Shown piece by piece: positions 23,132-33,320 of a stretch of DNA of 64,000 nt (within the stretch, counting starts at the first letter, position 1; each line of letters opens with the position of its first letter). A program made the translations under genes and the position numbers. Below the pieces are notes generated by a model. The model saw only the letters and a program-made list of their open reading frames with translations. It was not told the DNA's origin and searched no databases. The DNA comes from Cydia pomonella (Eukaryota > Arthropoda > Insecta > Lepidoptera > Tortricidae): positions 4,283,247 through 4,347,246 of the forward strand of contig NC_084723.1 of NCBI RefSeq assembly GCF_033807575.1. The letters are read 5' to 3'.

Positions 23132-23262
23132 TAAACTGACAACTCTATTGGAATAGTCCCTGTTGCCTGACTTACATGAACTGTTAACAATGAAAATGTA
23201 TTGAAATTATGCTGGAGAACCCCGCTTGCTGGATTTGATGAATCTTTACACGACCTTAAAGA
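23132..23262 (+). ncRNA. lncRNA exon unit 1 (131 nt)
   Basis: Acceptor tgtgtctttcag, donor AAAGA|GTAAGTATG. Begins TAAACTGACAACTC. Its second half (cgcttgctggatttgatgaa) aligns weakly with the same region of the next two units. The first codon in the frame of the upstream 12-codon ATG frame is a stop. Confidence 0.5.
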
Positions 23263-23636
23263 GTAAGTATGACATTTTTAATACTATTACTAGACTACTA
23301 CTAAACAAATTCCCTTAGGCCTTACTTGACTGTATTTGGAATTCGAAAAATGTTATTGTTCTATAAGATGATATGGGTGTCTTTTTTTTTTAAAATATGA
23401 GTTTTTTGAATTTGGAACTACAATATGTTATGAAAATTTAAAATTATGTGATGACTTCAGCTAAAATATGAACAAGATTTCTTGCTTTACTGAAAATTTG
23501 TTAGTGAATTTGTAGTTTTCTTTCTAAAAGGATCCCGGCAGTTGTCCGGTAACTGAAAAAGCAAACCTAAACTCGAACCTGTCATAAATATTCGTCTTCT
23601 TGCAATTAACCTTACAATATATGTTTAATTTTTCAG

Positions 23637-23765
23637 CAAACAGAGACAAGTCTGATGGCTGCCTATATATACCCATACCTACTGTTTGGTGATGTTTAAG
23701 CAGAGCGGAGCAAATTTCCGTTTGCTGTTTTCATGGACTTTTCCGAGTATCTCGATAGTCTCCAA
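23637..23765 (+). ncRNA. lncRNA exon unit 2 (129 nt)
   Basis: Acceptor tttaatttttcag, donor CTCCAA|GTAAGTTC. Starts CAAACAGA and contains 'agcagagcggagcaaat' and 'tgttttcatggac', which align with unit 3. The intron just upstream (acaatatatgtttaa) is also alike in unit 3. All three frames contain stops. Confidence 0.55.
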
Positions 23766-24147
23766 GTAAGTTCAACAACTATGTCACTAAAAGGAAAAGG
23801 TTTTTTTCTTAATCCTACTTAAAAACAGAAATTTTAGGGAAAACTTTCTTGCTTTAAAAATTTTTAGTACTAAAAATTTTTTTTTTTTTTGTTTTTTAAA
23901 TATTTAAACCTTTCTTGTTTAAAATAAACACTTCTAATAATACTTATAAATAGCTATCCTTAAGTTTATATAATTTCAGACTGACTTTTGTATAAATCCT
24001 ATTACAGTGTTATTTTGAACATTGACCACGCGCAGTACATTGAGTTGGTCATTTTTATGTTTGCTATCTACTCATTTATTTTTATCGGTCTCAAATATCC
24101 TACTTAATGCAATAAAATGTACAATATACATATGTTTAAATTTTCAG

Positions 24148-24277
24148 CAAACAGAATGGTTTCCTGATACCTGGCCGTTAGATCACCTAGCAGTCAGTTA
24201 AACTTAAGCCGGGCGAAGGAAATCTCTACGGTTATTTTCATGATTCCTGTTTCTCCATGTCTTACCACAATTTTCAA
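24148..24277 (+). ncRNA. lncRNA exon unit 3 (130 nt)
   Basis: Acceptor tttaaattttcag, donor TTTCAA|GTAAGTAT. Starts CAAACAGA, with 'agccgggcgaaggaaat' and 'ttattttcatgat' matching unit 2. Stops in all frames. Confidence 0.55.
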
Positions 24278-25269
24278 GTAAGTATAGTAACCAATGCCAC
24301 CTTGATAAGCTATCTTTAGACTTAACCCTACTTAGTAAAATAAACAATTTAATTTTCTTCATTTGTCATAAAGAAATCTGAACTGTTATGTATGTGAAGT
24401 ATCTTATAGTAGAAAATAAAACCTTTAAAGATACTTATAAATAGGTTTCCTTAAATACCCTACTTTAGCTAACATTTTGACATTTTCTATTCCAGTGTTC
24501 CGGAGAACTAACAGTGCCCCGCAGAGTCAATACATCTACCCTCAATGTACACTTACTGAATGCTTCTATTTATGAAAGGTAATTTATCTTATTATAATAT
24601 ATTGTACAAAATGTATTGTTATGTATGAGACTCATGCCTTTTGACTGACACTTATATTTTAAATACCTAAACGGCGCGTTCTCAATGAATGAGCGAAGAA
24701 ATGAAGAATGTGCTTAGCCCTACATAACCTATTCTTATTCTATTAACTAATTCGACTTAACCTAGCTTATTTGTGACCTAGATTAAGGAAGTATGTCCTG
24801 CAAGGCAAAGATTTTCAAACTTTTTAGAATTATTTGCAAAATTTAAGTACCACCTATTTTTACATTATGAACCCTAATATTTCTATAAAATGGGTTTATA
24901 TATCCTTTTATGTATTGAAAATAATAACGCGCCCCCGCGAATGGATGCCTTAAGAAAATTGTTGATATATAGCCTAACTAAAATTGACCCTCAAAAAGGA
25001 AAATATAATGCTACCTATTCCTCTTTAATTTTAACAGATTTTTTCTAATGCTTGCCTATTTATTTCAGATTACGAAGGACCACACCTCTCCAGACTCCTG
25101 TTCAATAATTTTATTTCACAACTTTTGCTGTAACAATGGCTGCTGTCTACTGCCACTTCAAAGTTCCTGTCCCACGGCTCTATTTCTAGAAACCTGCACC
25201 CACAACAGCATTGGTCTACATTGAATACTACTTATAGGGAAAATGACACTCGAGATCTTCTTTTATGTT

Positions 25270-26780
25270 AGGTACTTAGTATGCTAGCTTAACCAATCAT
25301 GTACTATTATTCGACCGTAGTCAGAATATGATGGAAAAGTACCGTCAACAGATCAGTACTGTAATCCTAAGTCAACCTATGTTTAATATACTTTTATACT
25401 ACAAATAAGTATGTTTTTGTATGTGCGCCGTTAGTCAGAGCAACAACGCATTACATATCTCGGTCGATTTTCATGAAAAACAAAGCACTCGTACAGGCCC
25501 TAGTAAATAATAGCAATGACTATAGACAGTAACTATGCACATACTTCAGTGCTATTTCTTAATGAATATAGTGAGGGTTCTGAAGAATACCTATGTAGCT
25601 AAATTTCATACATATTTGTATGTTCTACTAATCCTCTAATAATGACTGTATGACGTACTATGACTGTTTGCTTTCCTAGACTAAATGTCCTAACATGTGT
25701 GGTAAATAACTCTGTCAACTGTACTTAATCAGATCCCTAGTTCATACATATATACATGATTATCCTACAGTAACTAATGTATGATGTTCACTTAATATAA
25801 TCAAACCAAACATAGTCCTAACATATGTGTGGTTGTCACTTAGACCCACGCTTATACAGATTAATTGTACCTAACAGAATTAACTGTTTGTTGCTACTAT
25901 TCTATGAGTGACAAGGCTGTGCTTAACCGTCAGATAATGCATGAACTTTATTATCCGATCTGTAGCTTATAGCATCCTATATATGGTGAGCCTATATTTG
26001 ATGAGTTTATAAACTCTCTAATAACAGTAAAACTCCTATATTATCACATGCGCGTAGCTATTTATATGATATAGAAAGCAAAAGTCAAAGAAATCGCCCA
26101 ATGGTGAGTCGAGCGATCGCAAAACCAGAGGAGTTGTAACTGCGTTGCCGGCTTATATAAAAAAGTAAGAAAGATGCGGAATACGCCCCCTGTTCCTTAA
26201 TATTTTAAGAAAATTACGTGAAATGAACTATTTCACGCCCCCATAATTTTTCGAGTAAAGCACAACTTCTAACAGACCTGTGTCTTATCTAGGCTATACC
26301 TAACCGCATCCTAGGTAGACTTAGGTAATGTTATCTTATGTCTAGACTATTGGCACTATTAGCCTCCTAGCTTACTAGGTAGCGACCCTTCTTATGAAAG
26401 CTGCCTAACAAAAGCATCCACTTGCGCGTCTACTATGCATATGCGTTGCGGGTCTACCACGAATATGCGTTCCTAAATCATGGATATTATCTATTTATCT
26501 AAGTATAAATATGTACTTATCCATAGAAATATACACTACGCCGCATAGTACCTATAGCACAAACTTTGCCTAATTTGAGACACGGTCGATATGTGAAAGA
26601 CTGACTTGAAAATATTTATTTATTTATTTCATTATTGTTATTGGTCCCTGCTACAAATATAATTTCTTAACAACTCTATGACGCGAAAGAAACAAGTATG
26701 ATTATTTTCGCTTAATATAATCGTTTTATGTACTAAAGTTATACTACATAGGTTTTAATTTTGCTATTATTATTTTTCAG
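25270..26780. other. probable last intron of the predicted lncRNA
   Basis: No frames. A weak match to repeat D occurs near 26105-26165 (gaggagttgtaactgcgttgcc). Confidence 0.35.
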
Positions 26781-27059
26781 GTATCAAGGCGCAAGAAGAT
26801 GAAATTATAATTGATTATTTTGTGATGACACGTCTTAAATATGAAATGAATCCTCTAACAACGGCGATAAGAAAACGAGTAAAGAAGACTGATATACTTA
26901 TTATGTAGAAAATAACTATAAGGATTTATTTATTAAGTAGACAATAACTCTAAGGATTTTTTTTGTACATAATAACAGTTTGAAAAATAAACGTTAGATT
27001 TTATGACTTTTATTTAAAACACAATAAAAACAGAGTCCAAAATTCAGTGTACCCACTCC

Positions 27060-27243
27060 GCTCTCACGCCAACAAAATGTAGCCTGAATGGCTACTCTTA
27101 CTTTCTATCCTTGGTGTCGATTTCACTAAACTATAACCATCGAGGTTACGCTGCATACTGGACACGGCCTACCAAAATGTAGCCTGAATGGCTACTTTTA
27201 CATAGATATATCTTGAAAAACCATAGTAAACCAGGTAAAATAA
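27060..27243 (-). repeat. repeated LTR-edge / primer-site-like blocks
   Basis: On the plus strand, CCNACAAAATGTAGCCTGAA at about 27068 and CTACCAAAATGTAGCCTGAA at about 27170 share a 27-bp block (AAAATGTAGCCTGAATGGCTAC plus flank). Both resemble the real LTR edge CACCAAAATGTACC at 27258. The unit before the second copy (cacggcct) also echoes the primer site. Confidence 0.6.
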
Positions 27244-27261
27244 ATCCTGGTCACGGCACCA
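27244..27261 (-). other. primer-binding site, tRNA-His type
   Basis: Minus strand TGGTGCCGTGACCAGGAT begins 3 bp inside the LTR edge. Its complement ATCCTGGTCACGGCACCA fits the T-arm, acceptor stem and CCA of insect tRNA-His (recalled, not looked up). This fixes the element's orientation. Confidence 0.8.
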
Positions 27262-29244
27262 AAATGTACCTTGCCCTACCTACCAAAATGTACCTCACCT
27301 AAAGCTGATACCACCCTTAAATTCTACCCCCATAATTTTACCCCAATAATAATTTTACCTTAACAATAATTTGGCCAAGTGATCGTCTAGTTAAGGTTAG
27401 GACCCCTCGAAGTGAACCGCGGAACCCTAATTCTTTAATGAGTAACAACTAAATCTTGGACTCTTGATTCTACCTAATTATTTATTACCTAAATGTAAAG
27501 GAACTGATATTTACTGTACTACATAATTTATTATGATAATAGGAAATAATTTAAAGGATATTTTGTTAAGATTCTACCCCCAGCAAAACACCGTAAAACT
27601 AAAGTTACTCTAAACCATTTTTATATTAAGTAAAACACCTTATGAGTAGAGAGAAAATATAGGTATAATAAACTAAAAGTTATGAGCAATGTCATGGTTA
27701 AGGATATAGGCTCTGCCCACACGCGCGAGTCGTTGGCGTCGAGTGTAGCCTTAAGTTACAGATACAGAAACGTCAATGTGATTTTTGATGTAAAGTTAAA
27801 TATATTTTTATTAAATCATTAGAAAAGTTTTGCAGCATGTAAGATAATATAAAAATAGTATTGCAGCATATATGATAATATAAAAATAGTATTGCAGCAT
27901 GTAAGATAATATAAATATAAAAATATTTTTGGTAAAATCCTGCTACTCCTATTAAGTCTTCGGGGTAACATTGAAGCAGCACTCCTGGGTTAAGCCCATT
28001 TACACACTATTCTTATAAAATGAAATATTATTACCTATTATCTTCTAAGCGAGGTGTGATCTATTCACACGTGCTGCCTCTAATGCTAGATGCAGGTCTG
28101 AAGACTCTTACTCCGATTAGCAATATCAATCGGGCCACCTACTCCTATCTTATTAGCCAGACGGGCTATGACCAACGCTTCGAAACCTATGCAATCCTAG
28201 GGGCTGACGAAGAGAAGCGATAAGTATTCGTCAGACACCATTTACTTATCTTTTTTCATATCCAAAAACTAAGGCTACTAAGCTATTACCCAGTCCCCAT
28301 AGCTAAAGGAAGGCTGAATTCCCAGGCCTTTCAAATGTATAAACGAAGTACAAGTTTAGCTCATTATTGTACTTTATGAGATCGAAATATCAAGGTGAGC
28401 ATTATTCCACTCAAAGATTCCAATGGACTGCGCTCGCCTGCCAAAGGGTCTCTAAAACAAACCATTCTTTAATCTTAGAATAGTCTGTGTTCCTAAACCC
28501 AACTTGATATTTAAGAATTGAATTTATAAATACCTTAGAACCTGATTGCAATACTCAGTACTTCGTCTCTACACTAAAAAAACCCAGAAATGAAAATAAA
28601 TAGATATAAGATTTCACAGATAACCCTCAATTTTCCACTCATGATAAGTAACAGTCTGGAAGATTTAGGTAATTAGACTCCATTACCAATATTTCACTTA
28701 ATATTAGCATTAGTACAAGATATAAAACCATAGCTTCACGTCATTAGAACCTTTAAAAGAGAAATATACACCAACCAATCAACTTTATAGACCAAACCTA
28801 AGAGAGACCCTATAACAGTGTGTGTGACTCTACCCTATTCCTGCCCTTAGTCCCTAATCTAGTATGTCCAGAACACAGATCGTACTTACCATTGATCTAG
28901 TGGTTTGGAACATACACGAGTGTATCCCTAAATCTAAGCTGTAAGCATTCGGCCGACAAAACCGAGGTATAGCAAACCCTAGTGTCTGTGTGATTGGCCC
29001 CCTCCTCATCGCCACGTGGGCACGGTGGATGAGAATAGACCGCCCTAGCATGTATATAAAAACATCGGCAACCTAGCCCACTCCCGTACTAGCCACATGG
29101 GAAACGCTGCCATGACTAAGACTTTGTTTGTGTTTGGTATCAATCACGACAGAAGTTTTCCCTGCAACCAGCACAAGCACGAACCAGAGTACCGAAATAT
29201 ATAAATATATTTAATACGGGACTTAGCCTCAATTACTGCAGACT

Positions 29245-29601
29245 TCAGTGAGTAGGGATTACTCCCAATGGCACGCACGTGATGCCCTCACATTCATCTA
29301 ACAGCTGGACCTTGAGACTAAGGAGAATATGCTCGCCTCTTATGTTGGTAAAGAAGAGACGCCAAGTCCTCTCAACTTGGAGCAAAAGACTTCTAAACAG
29401 CTGCAATTTGTCACCGTTAGGGAGAAGCTGCTTAGATGGACAAACTGTTAGTCCAAACAGTGATCTGGCTTTATAAAATAATAAACTAACCTCATAGAAA
29501 GGTAGTAAAATAACAAAATTAGATTTTACTAACAAAAAACTCACAATATAGTAACACAGATAAGAAAGTAAAGAATCTCCACCATAGCCTAAGCTTAGCA
29601 T
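29245..29601 (-). CDS. hypothetical 118-residue frame in the right LTR
   Basis: Identical to the frame at 15693-16049. This copy lies behind the 5' LTR promoter. Identity reflects recent duplication by transposition and says nothing about selection. Confidence 0.2.
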   Translation of the reverse strand: MLSLGYGGDSLLSYLCYYIVSFLLVKSNFVILLPFYEVSLLFYKARSLFGLTVCPSKQLLPNGDKLQLFRSLLLQVERTWRLFFTNIRGEHILLSLKVQLLDECEGITCVPLGVIPTH

Positions 29602-29788
29602 TACGACAACATTGTCCCCGCAATGCCAAACACAGACATAATCTTACAAGTCTAAATTCACCAGGATAATTCCCAGCAAACACAAACAAATAGAAAGAAT
29701 AGTAGAGAAACTTGACTTACTCAAAGCCAGAGATACTGCTAGTCTGATAGTCGAAGAATGAATCCCCCTCCTACCGTACTTTCCGGCC

Positions 29789-29796
29789 CTTTTATA
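29789..29796 (-). promoter_or_regulatory. TATA box of the right (5') LTR
   Basis: Same sequence as 16237-16244. As the 5' LTR it is the expected promoter for the element RNA. Equivalent splice donor at about 29721. Confidence 0.72.
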
Positions 29797-29804
29797 CTCT
29801 TTAG

Positions 29805-29953
29805 TAGCGACATATTAGCGATTGGCGACAAAATAGCGACATAACAGCGACTGGCGACAATATAGCGACACAATAGCGACACAATGGCGATACATTGGCG
29901 ACTAGCGACAATATGGCGACACAATAGCGACATAACAGCGACTGGCGACAATT
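29805..29953 (-). promoter_or_regulatory. U3 tandem array of GCGACA units, right LTR
   Basis: Identical to 16253-16401, next to the 5' LTR TATA box. Confidence 0.6.
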
Positions 29954-30754
29954 TATGACGTATTTCTAGCTTTGATGTACCAGGGCATCATAATCAGAGA
30001 AGAGGTTGTTCGCTTCGCGGCACGTAACGACATACGATTCATGAAGAAAGGTCATAAGTTACATCTTATTTACCAATCCATACTCCCTATACAATAACGT
30101 TCACATTAATGCCAATTATCAACTGCGTCTCTTTCGCATACACGGCTCAGAGAAAGACGGAGATAATTTCAATGACGTTTACGCACACTACCTTGTTCAC
30201 GCACACAATGTCGTTTACGCTACAATGACAGCATTTGCTTAATAGTCAGTTTAAGTAGACCAAAACAATCGATAAAAAAGGAATCGTTCCAAAACCTGTC
30301 AAACATGAATATGCTAACACCATTATTTGATTTCAGGTATTATAGTTTTGTTTTCTGAAAATAACGCCTGTATTGAAATATTTTATGTTTATTATTAAGT
30401 CAATGTTTTTTGTACCAATACTTATACATTTTACATGCATGTAAGACTACAAATATTCTTTTCAAAGAAAACTAATACCAGGTAACAACTAGCGGTCTTA
30501 ATATTATTTATTATTTTCGCGCATTGATATAAACCAAAATAATGAATATGTATGTTACGTATTTAATTGTCATCACAAGTGGTGAAATACGGAAACGTGT
30601 CCTTCAAGTCGTAATTGTCAGAATACGCAGAGAAATTATGAATGAAAAATGCAAATGAAGAGGACTTGTTTTTACAAGGTATTTCGTTATTTTTCTATGT
30701 ATTTTAATATAAAATCGAGGCTAATATTACGCAATAGGCATATGGCTAGTCACA

Positions 30755-30758
30755 AAAC
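30755..30758. other. target site duplication AAAC, right
   Basis: Partner of 13709-13712. Confidence 0.85.
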
Positions 30759-30774
30759 GCGTACGTAACTAGTA

Positions 30775-30959
30775 CCCCTAGTGTAAATATTTTCGACAGC
30801 GAAACGTGACGTACGCGGTTGCGTTAAGTGTCATTTTGTATGAGATTTTTGACTTTCCAAAACGTCCCGCTTGGCGCGCTGTTCAAAAACCCATACAAAA
30901 TGAGACTTAACGCAAACGCGTACGTCACGTTTCGCTATCGACTAAATTTACACTAGGGG
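30775..30959. repeat. MITE family F copy 2, intact palindrome
   Basis: 185 bp with about 70-bp inverted ends: CCCCTAGTGTAAAT..GCGTTAAGTGTCATTTTG and its mirror ending TTTACACTAGGGG, around a unique centre 'gactttccaaaacgtcccgc'. Central orientation is opposite to copy 1. It begins just after the truncated right edge of copy 1. Confidence 0.9.
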
Positions 30960-31279
30960 CACTGTCAGGAAATTTATAATACATTTGACGTTTTGTACAG
31001 TTATACAGTCGACAGCAGTATTGTTGTGCGACTTTACTACCGACTGCATTGCTACTGCAAACGTCACAATCTGTTGCCCGGTTTTTACGTTTATGGCAGT
31101 AAAGCAGTTGGCAGCAATGTCGTATGCATCAGTGACGCTGTTGCAGTCTGAAACCGGACGATACCCTTAGAAAACTCTTACCTTAGTTTCATTCATAGCG
31201 TCTAAACTCTAAACGTAAAATTGAACTTACTTGACCACTGTCAGAGTACTCACCTAACTGAGAGGCATGTTATAAAAAC
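30960..31279. other. short unassigned stretch
   Basis: Contains 'tgttgcccggtttttacg' and an open frame without motifs. Nothing further supported. Confidence 0.35.
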
Positions 31280-31576
31280 CGGGCAAGTGCGAGTCGGACT
31301 CGTGCACGAAGGGTTCCGTACCATTATTTATAAATACGGCAAAAAAATATGTTTGTTGTATGGGAGCCCCCCTTAAATATTTATTTTATTCTGTTTTTAT
31401 TATTTGTTGTTATAGCGGCAACAGAAATACATCATCTGTGAAAATTTCAACTGTCTAGCTATCACGGTTCATGAGATACAGCCTGGTGACAGACGGATGG
31501 ACGGAAGGACAGACGGACAGCGAAGTCTCAGTAAAAGGGTCCCGTTTGACCCAAAGGTACGGAACCCTAAAAATTA
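31280..31576 (+). repeat. lepidopteran dispersed repeat G, copy 1
   Basis: Begins CCGGGCAAGTGCGAGTCGGA and 'gaagggttccgtacc', contains a GACGGA(C/T)GGA-rich stretch, and ends 'ggtacggaaccctaaaaa'. Ends of the same family are at 36210-36640 and 55690-55757. Recalled as very common in moth and butterfly genomes. Confidence 0.85.
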
Positions 31577-31639
31577 AAGAAATAGGATTCTAATGTACCG
31601 GTTTAATGAATTATTTAATACGTAGGAAAGCATTAAATG

Positions 31640-31895
31640 TGAATTTTAATTCCTAGCGACCTTTACCAAGGAGGAGTTGCCGAAGAGTGTCAAGTTCCGG
31701 CGGTTCCGCGGCCAGCTCCCTGAACAGCGGGATTGCGAACTGCATCACAGCCATAATTGTGTGTTTTTAGTTTGTAGATATATTTTATAATAATTATGAT
31801 GTATATTACTTTATGAGGTATTTATCTATAGGTCAATAGTTGCCTGAAAATAATGGTTTTCCTTCATTCATTAATTAGTGGCAGCCAAAATTAAG
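31640..31895 (+). repeat. LINE-like 3' end, copy 1
   Basis: A frame 'KEELPKSVKFRRFRGQLPEQ' followed by an AT-rich 3' region 'ggtatttatctat..gttgcctgaa' and a CATTCATTAATT tail. A homologous copy at 41812-42030 ends (ATTC)n. The pair suggests the 3' end of a non-LTR retroelement with a tetranucleotide tail. Confidence 0.6.
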
Positions 31896-32078
31896 GGCAT
31901 ACCTCTATAACAGACTACCTAATACTTTTGTAGATACGCCACTCCAAGAAAATAAAATAATAATTACTACTGTCTACATTTTATTATCCTAGCAAAATGT
32001 AAATTATTGCCGTCATTTTATTAAGCTCCTCTTGTAAACATTTAACAATAGTTACTTATTACATGCAAGTATCGTCAA

Positions 32079-32250
32079 CCTATCCATTGAGAGACATTGA
32101 CGGCTACACGAAATATCTGCATAACAAACTGCAACCCTCTTCGGAAGCCACCAATTCCACCACTGCCACCAATGCCACCTATGCCACCACTGCCACCAAT
32201 TCCACCAATGCCACCATTGCCACCATGAATTGTTCTCTGCGCATCGATCG
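32079..32250 (-). CDS. Gly-rich repeat frame, possible exon
   Basis: A 9-bp tandem unit (plus strand about 32148-32226) reads on the minus strand as repeats of Gly-Gly-Ile and Gly-Gly-Ser after AIDAQRTIHGGNGG. Changes among units include synonymous ones (ggc/gga, att/ata). An acceptor-like TGTTGACAG precedes the frame (with a stop just inside the intron side), and a stop ends it at about 32081. It could be the tail exon of a secreted Gly-rich protein, or of the Osiris gene (phase fits), or only a minisatellite. Confidence 0.25.
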
Positions 32251-33054
32251 CCTGTCAACACAAGGGCGTCGTTATTTTGGCAAATAGATGCAAGCAATGG
32301 AATTGACAGTTATTACCTTGTGCCACCAACCACACAAAATTATTGTTAAGGAAGTCCATATCTAGTAGTGTTCAATTACATTGAAATTAATTTGCTCGAA
32401 AAATTTACGAGACAAAAGAAATGCTAATTTGTTTGTTTAAATCATGGCTATAATTCTATCGAAACACGGAATGTACAATACATATATACACAATGTTATG
32501 TATATTGGACAGCACGAGGTTCTGCAATACATATTATATATGATATTGATTACAATGAGGCATATTAGTATGTCGCTTGAGCGGAGACGGCTACAAAAGA
32601 AAAATGTTATTTTAGAGTGGCATATCTGTTTAATAACACATACTATGTAATCTATCGCTTTATGGTAGGATTATTCAAGCTGTAAGTATATAGGTATGTT
32701 AGGAATTAGTAAGGTTTTGTATGTAAATGAAGCATACATTAGCAATCAATTCATTTAATTCAATATATAATAAATAATTGTTAGTACATTATTAATAAAT
32801 TATTAATATAAGAAAATACCTAGTTTGTTTCATAAATGCGAAATAAGCTCTTGTACAAGTTAGTACAGTTTAATAAATTAGTGTTATTTACATTTATATA
32901 ATTGTGTACTTAAATATAATTATCGAGTTTTCAAAATACATATCGAACATAACATCTTGGATTTCGTTTGTAACTGTACTAACTTAGGTTTTTTTTTATT
33001 TTTTTTTATTCTAATTCGATTATTAGTTAAGTAAGGTGACTTTATCTGTAGCTG
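32251..33054. other. AT-rich stretch, no feature
   Basis: Nothing supported in about 800 bp. Confidence 0.4.
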
Positions 33055-33320
33055 TAACCCTTTGAACGCCACGCGCCAACCACTATTAAGCGCGGAGCGT
33101 TATCGTGAACTTTGCTGGAATGCACGGCGCGTTACTGTGAGCCTTGCTGAAATGCACGGCGCGTTACCGTGAGCCTTGCTGGAATGCACGGCGCGTTACC
33201 GTGAACCTTGCTGGAATGCACGGCGCGTTATCGTGAATCTTGTCGACATGCACGAAGCTTGATATTGGGTAGCCTCGCGTGTCAATTGACGTATTCGACG
33301 GTCAAAGGGAAAAATTCTCA
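33055..33320 (+). repeat. repeat element with a 32-bp minisatellite
   Basis: Five tandem units of about 32 bp (CGGCGCGTTACCGTGAGCCT + 'tgctggaatgca') span about 33098-33253, between 'accctttgaacgccacgcg' and 'cgacggtcaaaggg', which are roughly inverted. The terminal block also occurs inverted at 57316-57343 without the array. GC-rich against its surroundings. Confidence 0.75.

Larger units (their letters stand above)
22560..27010 (+). ncRNA. predicted spliced long non-coding RNA in the LTR element
   Basis: A plus-strand series of exon-like units with matching splice sites: donor AAG|GTAAGT at 22702; exons 23132-23262 (ctttcag ... GTAAGTAT), 23637-23765 (tttttcag ... GTAAGTTC), 24148-24277 (attttcag ... 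GTAAGTAT), 24496-24578 (tattccag ... GTAATT), 25069 to perhaps 25269 (tatttcag ... GTACTT), and a last exon from 26781 (tatttttcag) with AATAAA at 26986. The exons checked carry stops in every frame, so no protein is expected. The 5' end is uncertain. Transcription would be antisense to the LTR element. No published homologue is known to me. Confidence 0.55.
13713..30754 (-). mobile_element. 17-kb non-autonomous LTR retroelement (LARD-like)
   Basis: Two 3490-bp direct repeats with TG..CA ends flank 10,062 bp, with a 4-bp target duplication AAAC (13709-13712 and 30755-30758). Orientation is minus: beside the inner edge of the right repeat the minus strand reads TGGTGCCGTGACCAGGAT, complementary to the 3' end of tRNA-His as I recall it (primer-binding site). 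Beside the left repeat it reads TTTGGGGGCGGT (polypurine tract). No gag, protease, reverse transcriptase or integrase frame exists on either strand, so the element must use proteins from another element. LTRs differ at one position that I found (14162 C, 27714 T), implying very recent insertion. The internal region carries a predicted plus-strand spliced RNA. Confidence 0.9.
27265..30754 (-). repeat. right LTR (5' LTR in element orientation), 3490 bp
   Basis: Same length and content as 13713-17202. This copy is next to the primer-binding site, so its promoter should drive the genomic transcript leftward through the element. Confidence 0.92.

Noticed and set aside
17203..27264. Endogenous viral or errantivirus-type env/pol region
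   Set aside because: No reverse transcriptase, integrase, protease or envelope motif on either strand in the internal region.
32052..32297. Trp-rich (WWQWWHWW) frame
   Set aside because: An alternative reading of the 9-bp Gly-rich repeat. Such a Trp-rich protein is implausible.
33095..33255. Direct repeats resembling a CRISPR array
   Set aside because: Units are contiguous with no unique spacers, and the host is an insect. It is a minisatellite.
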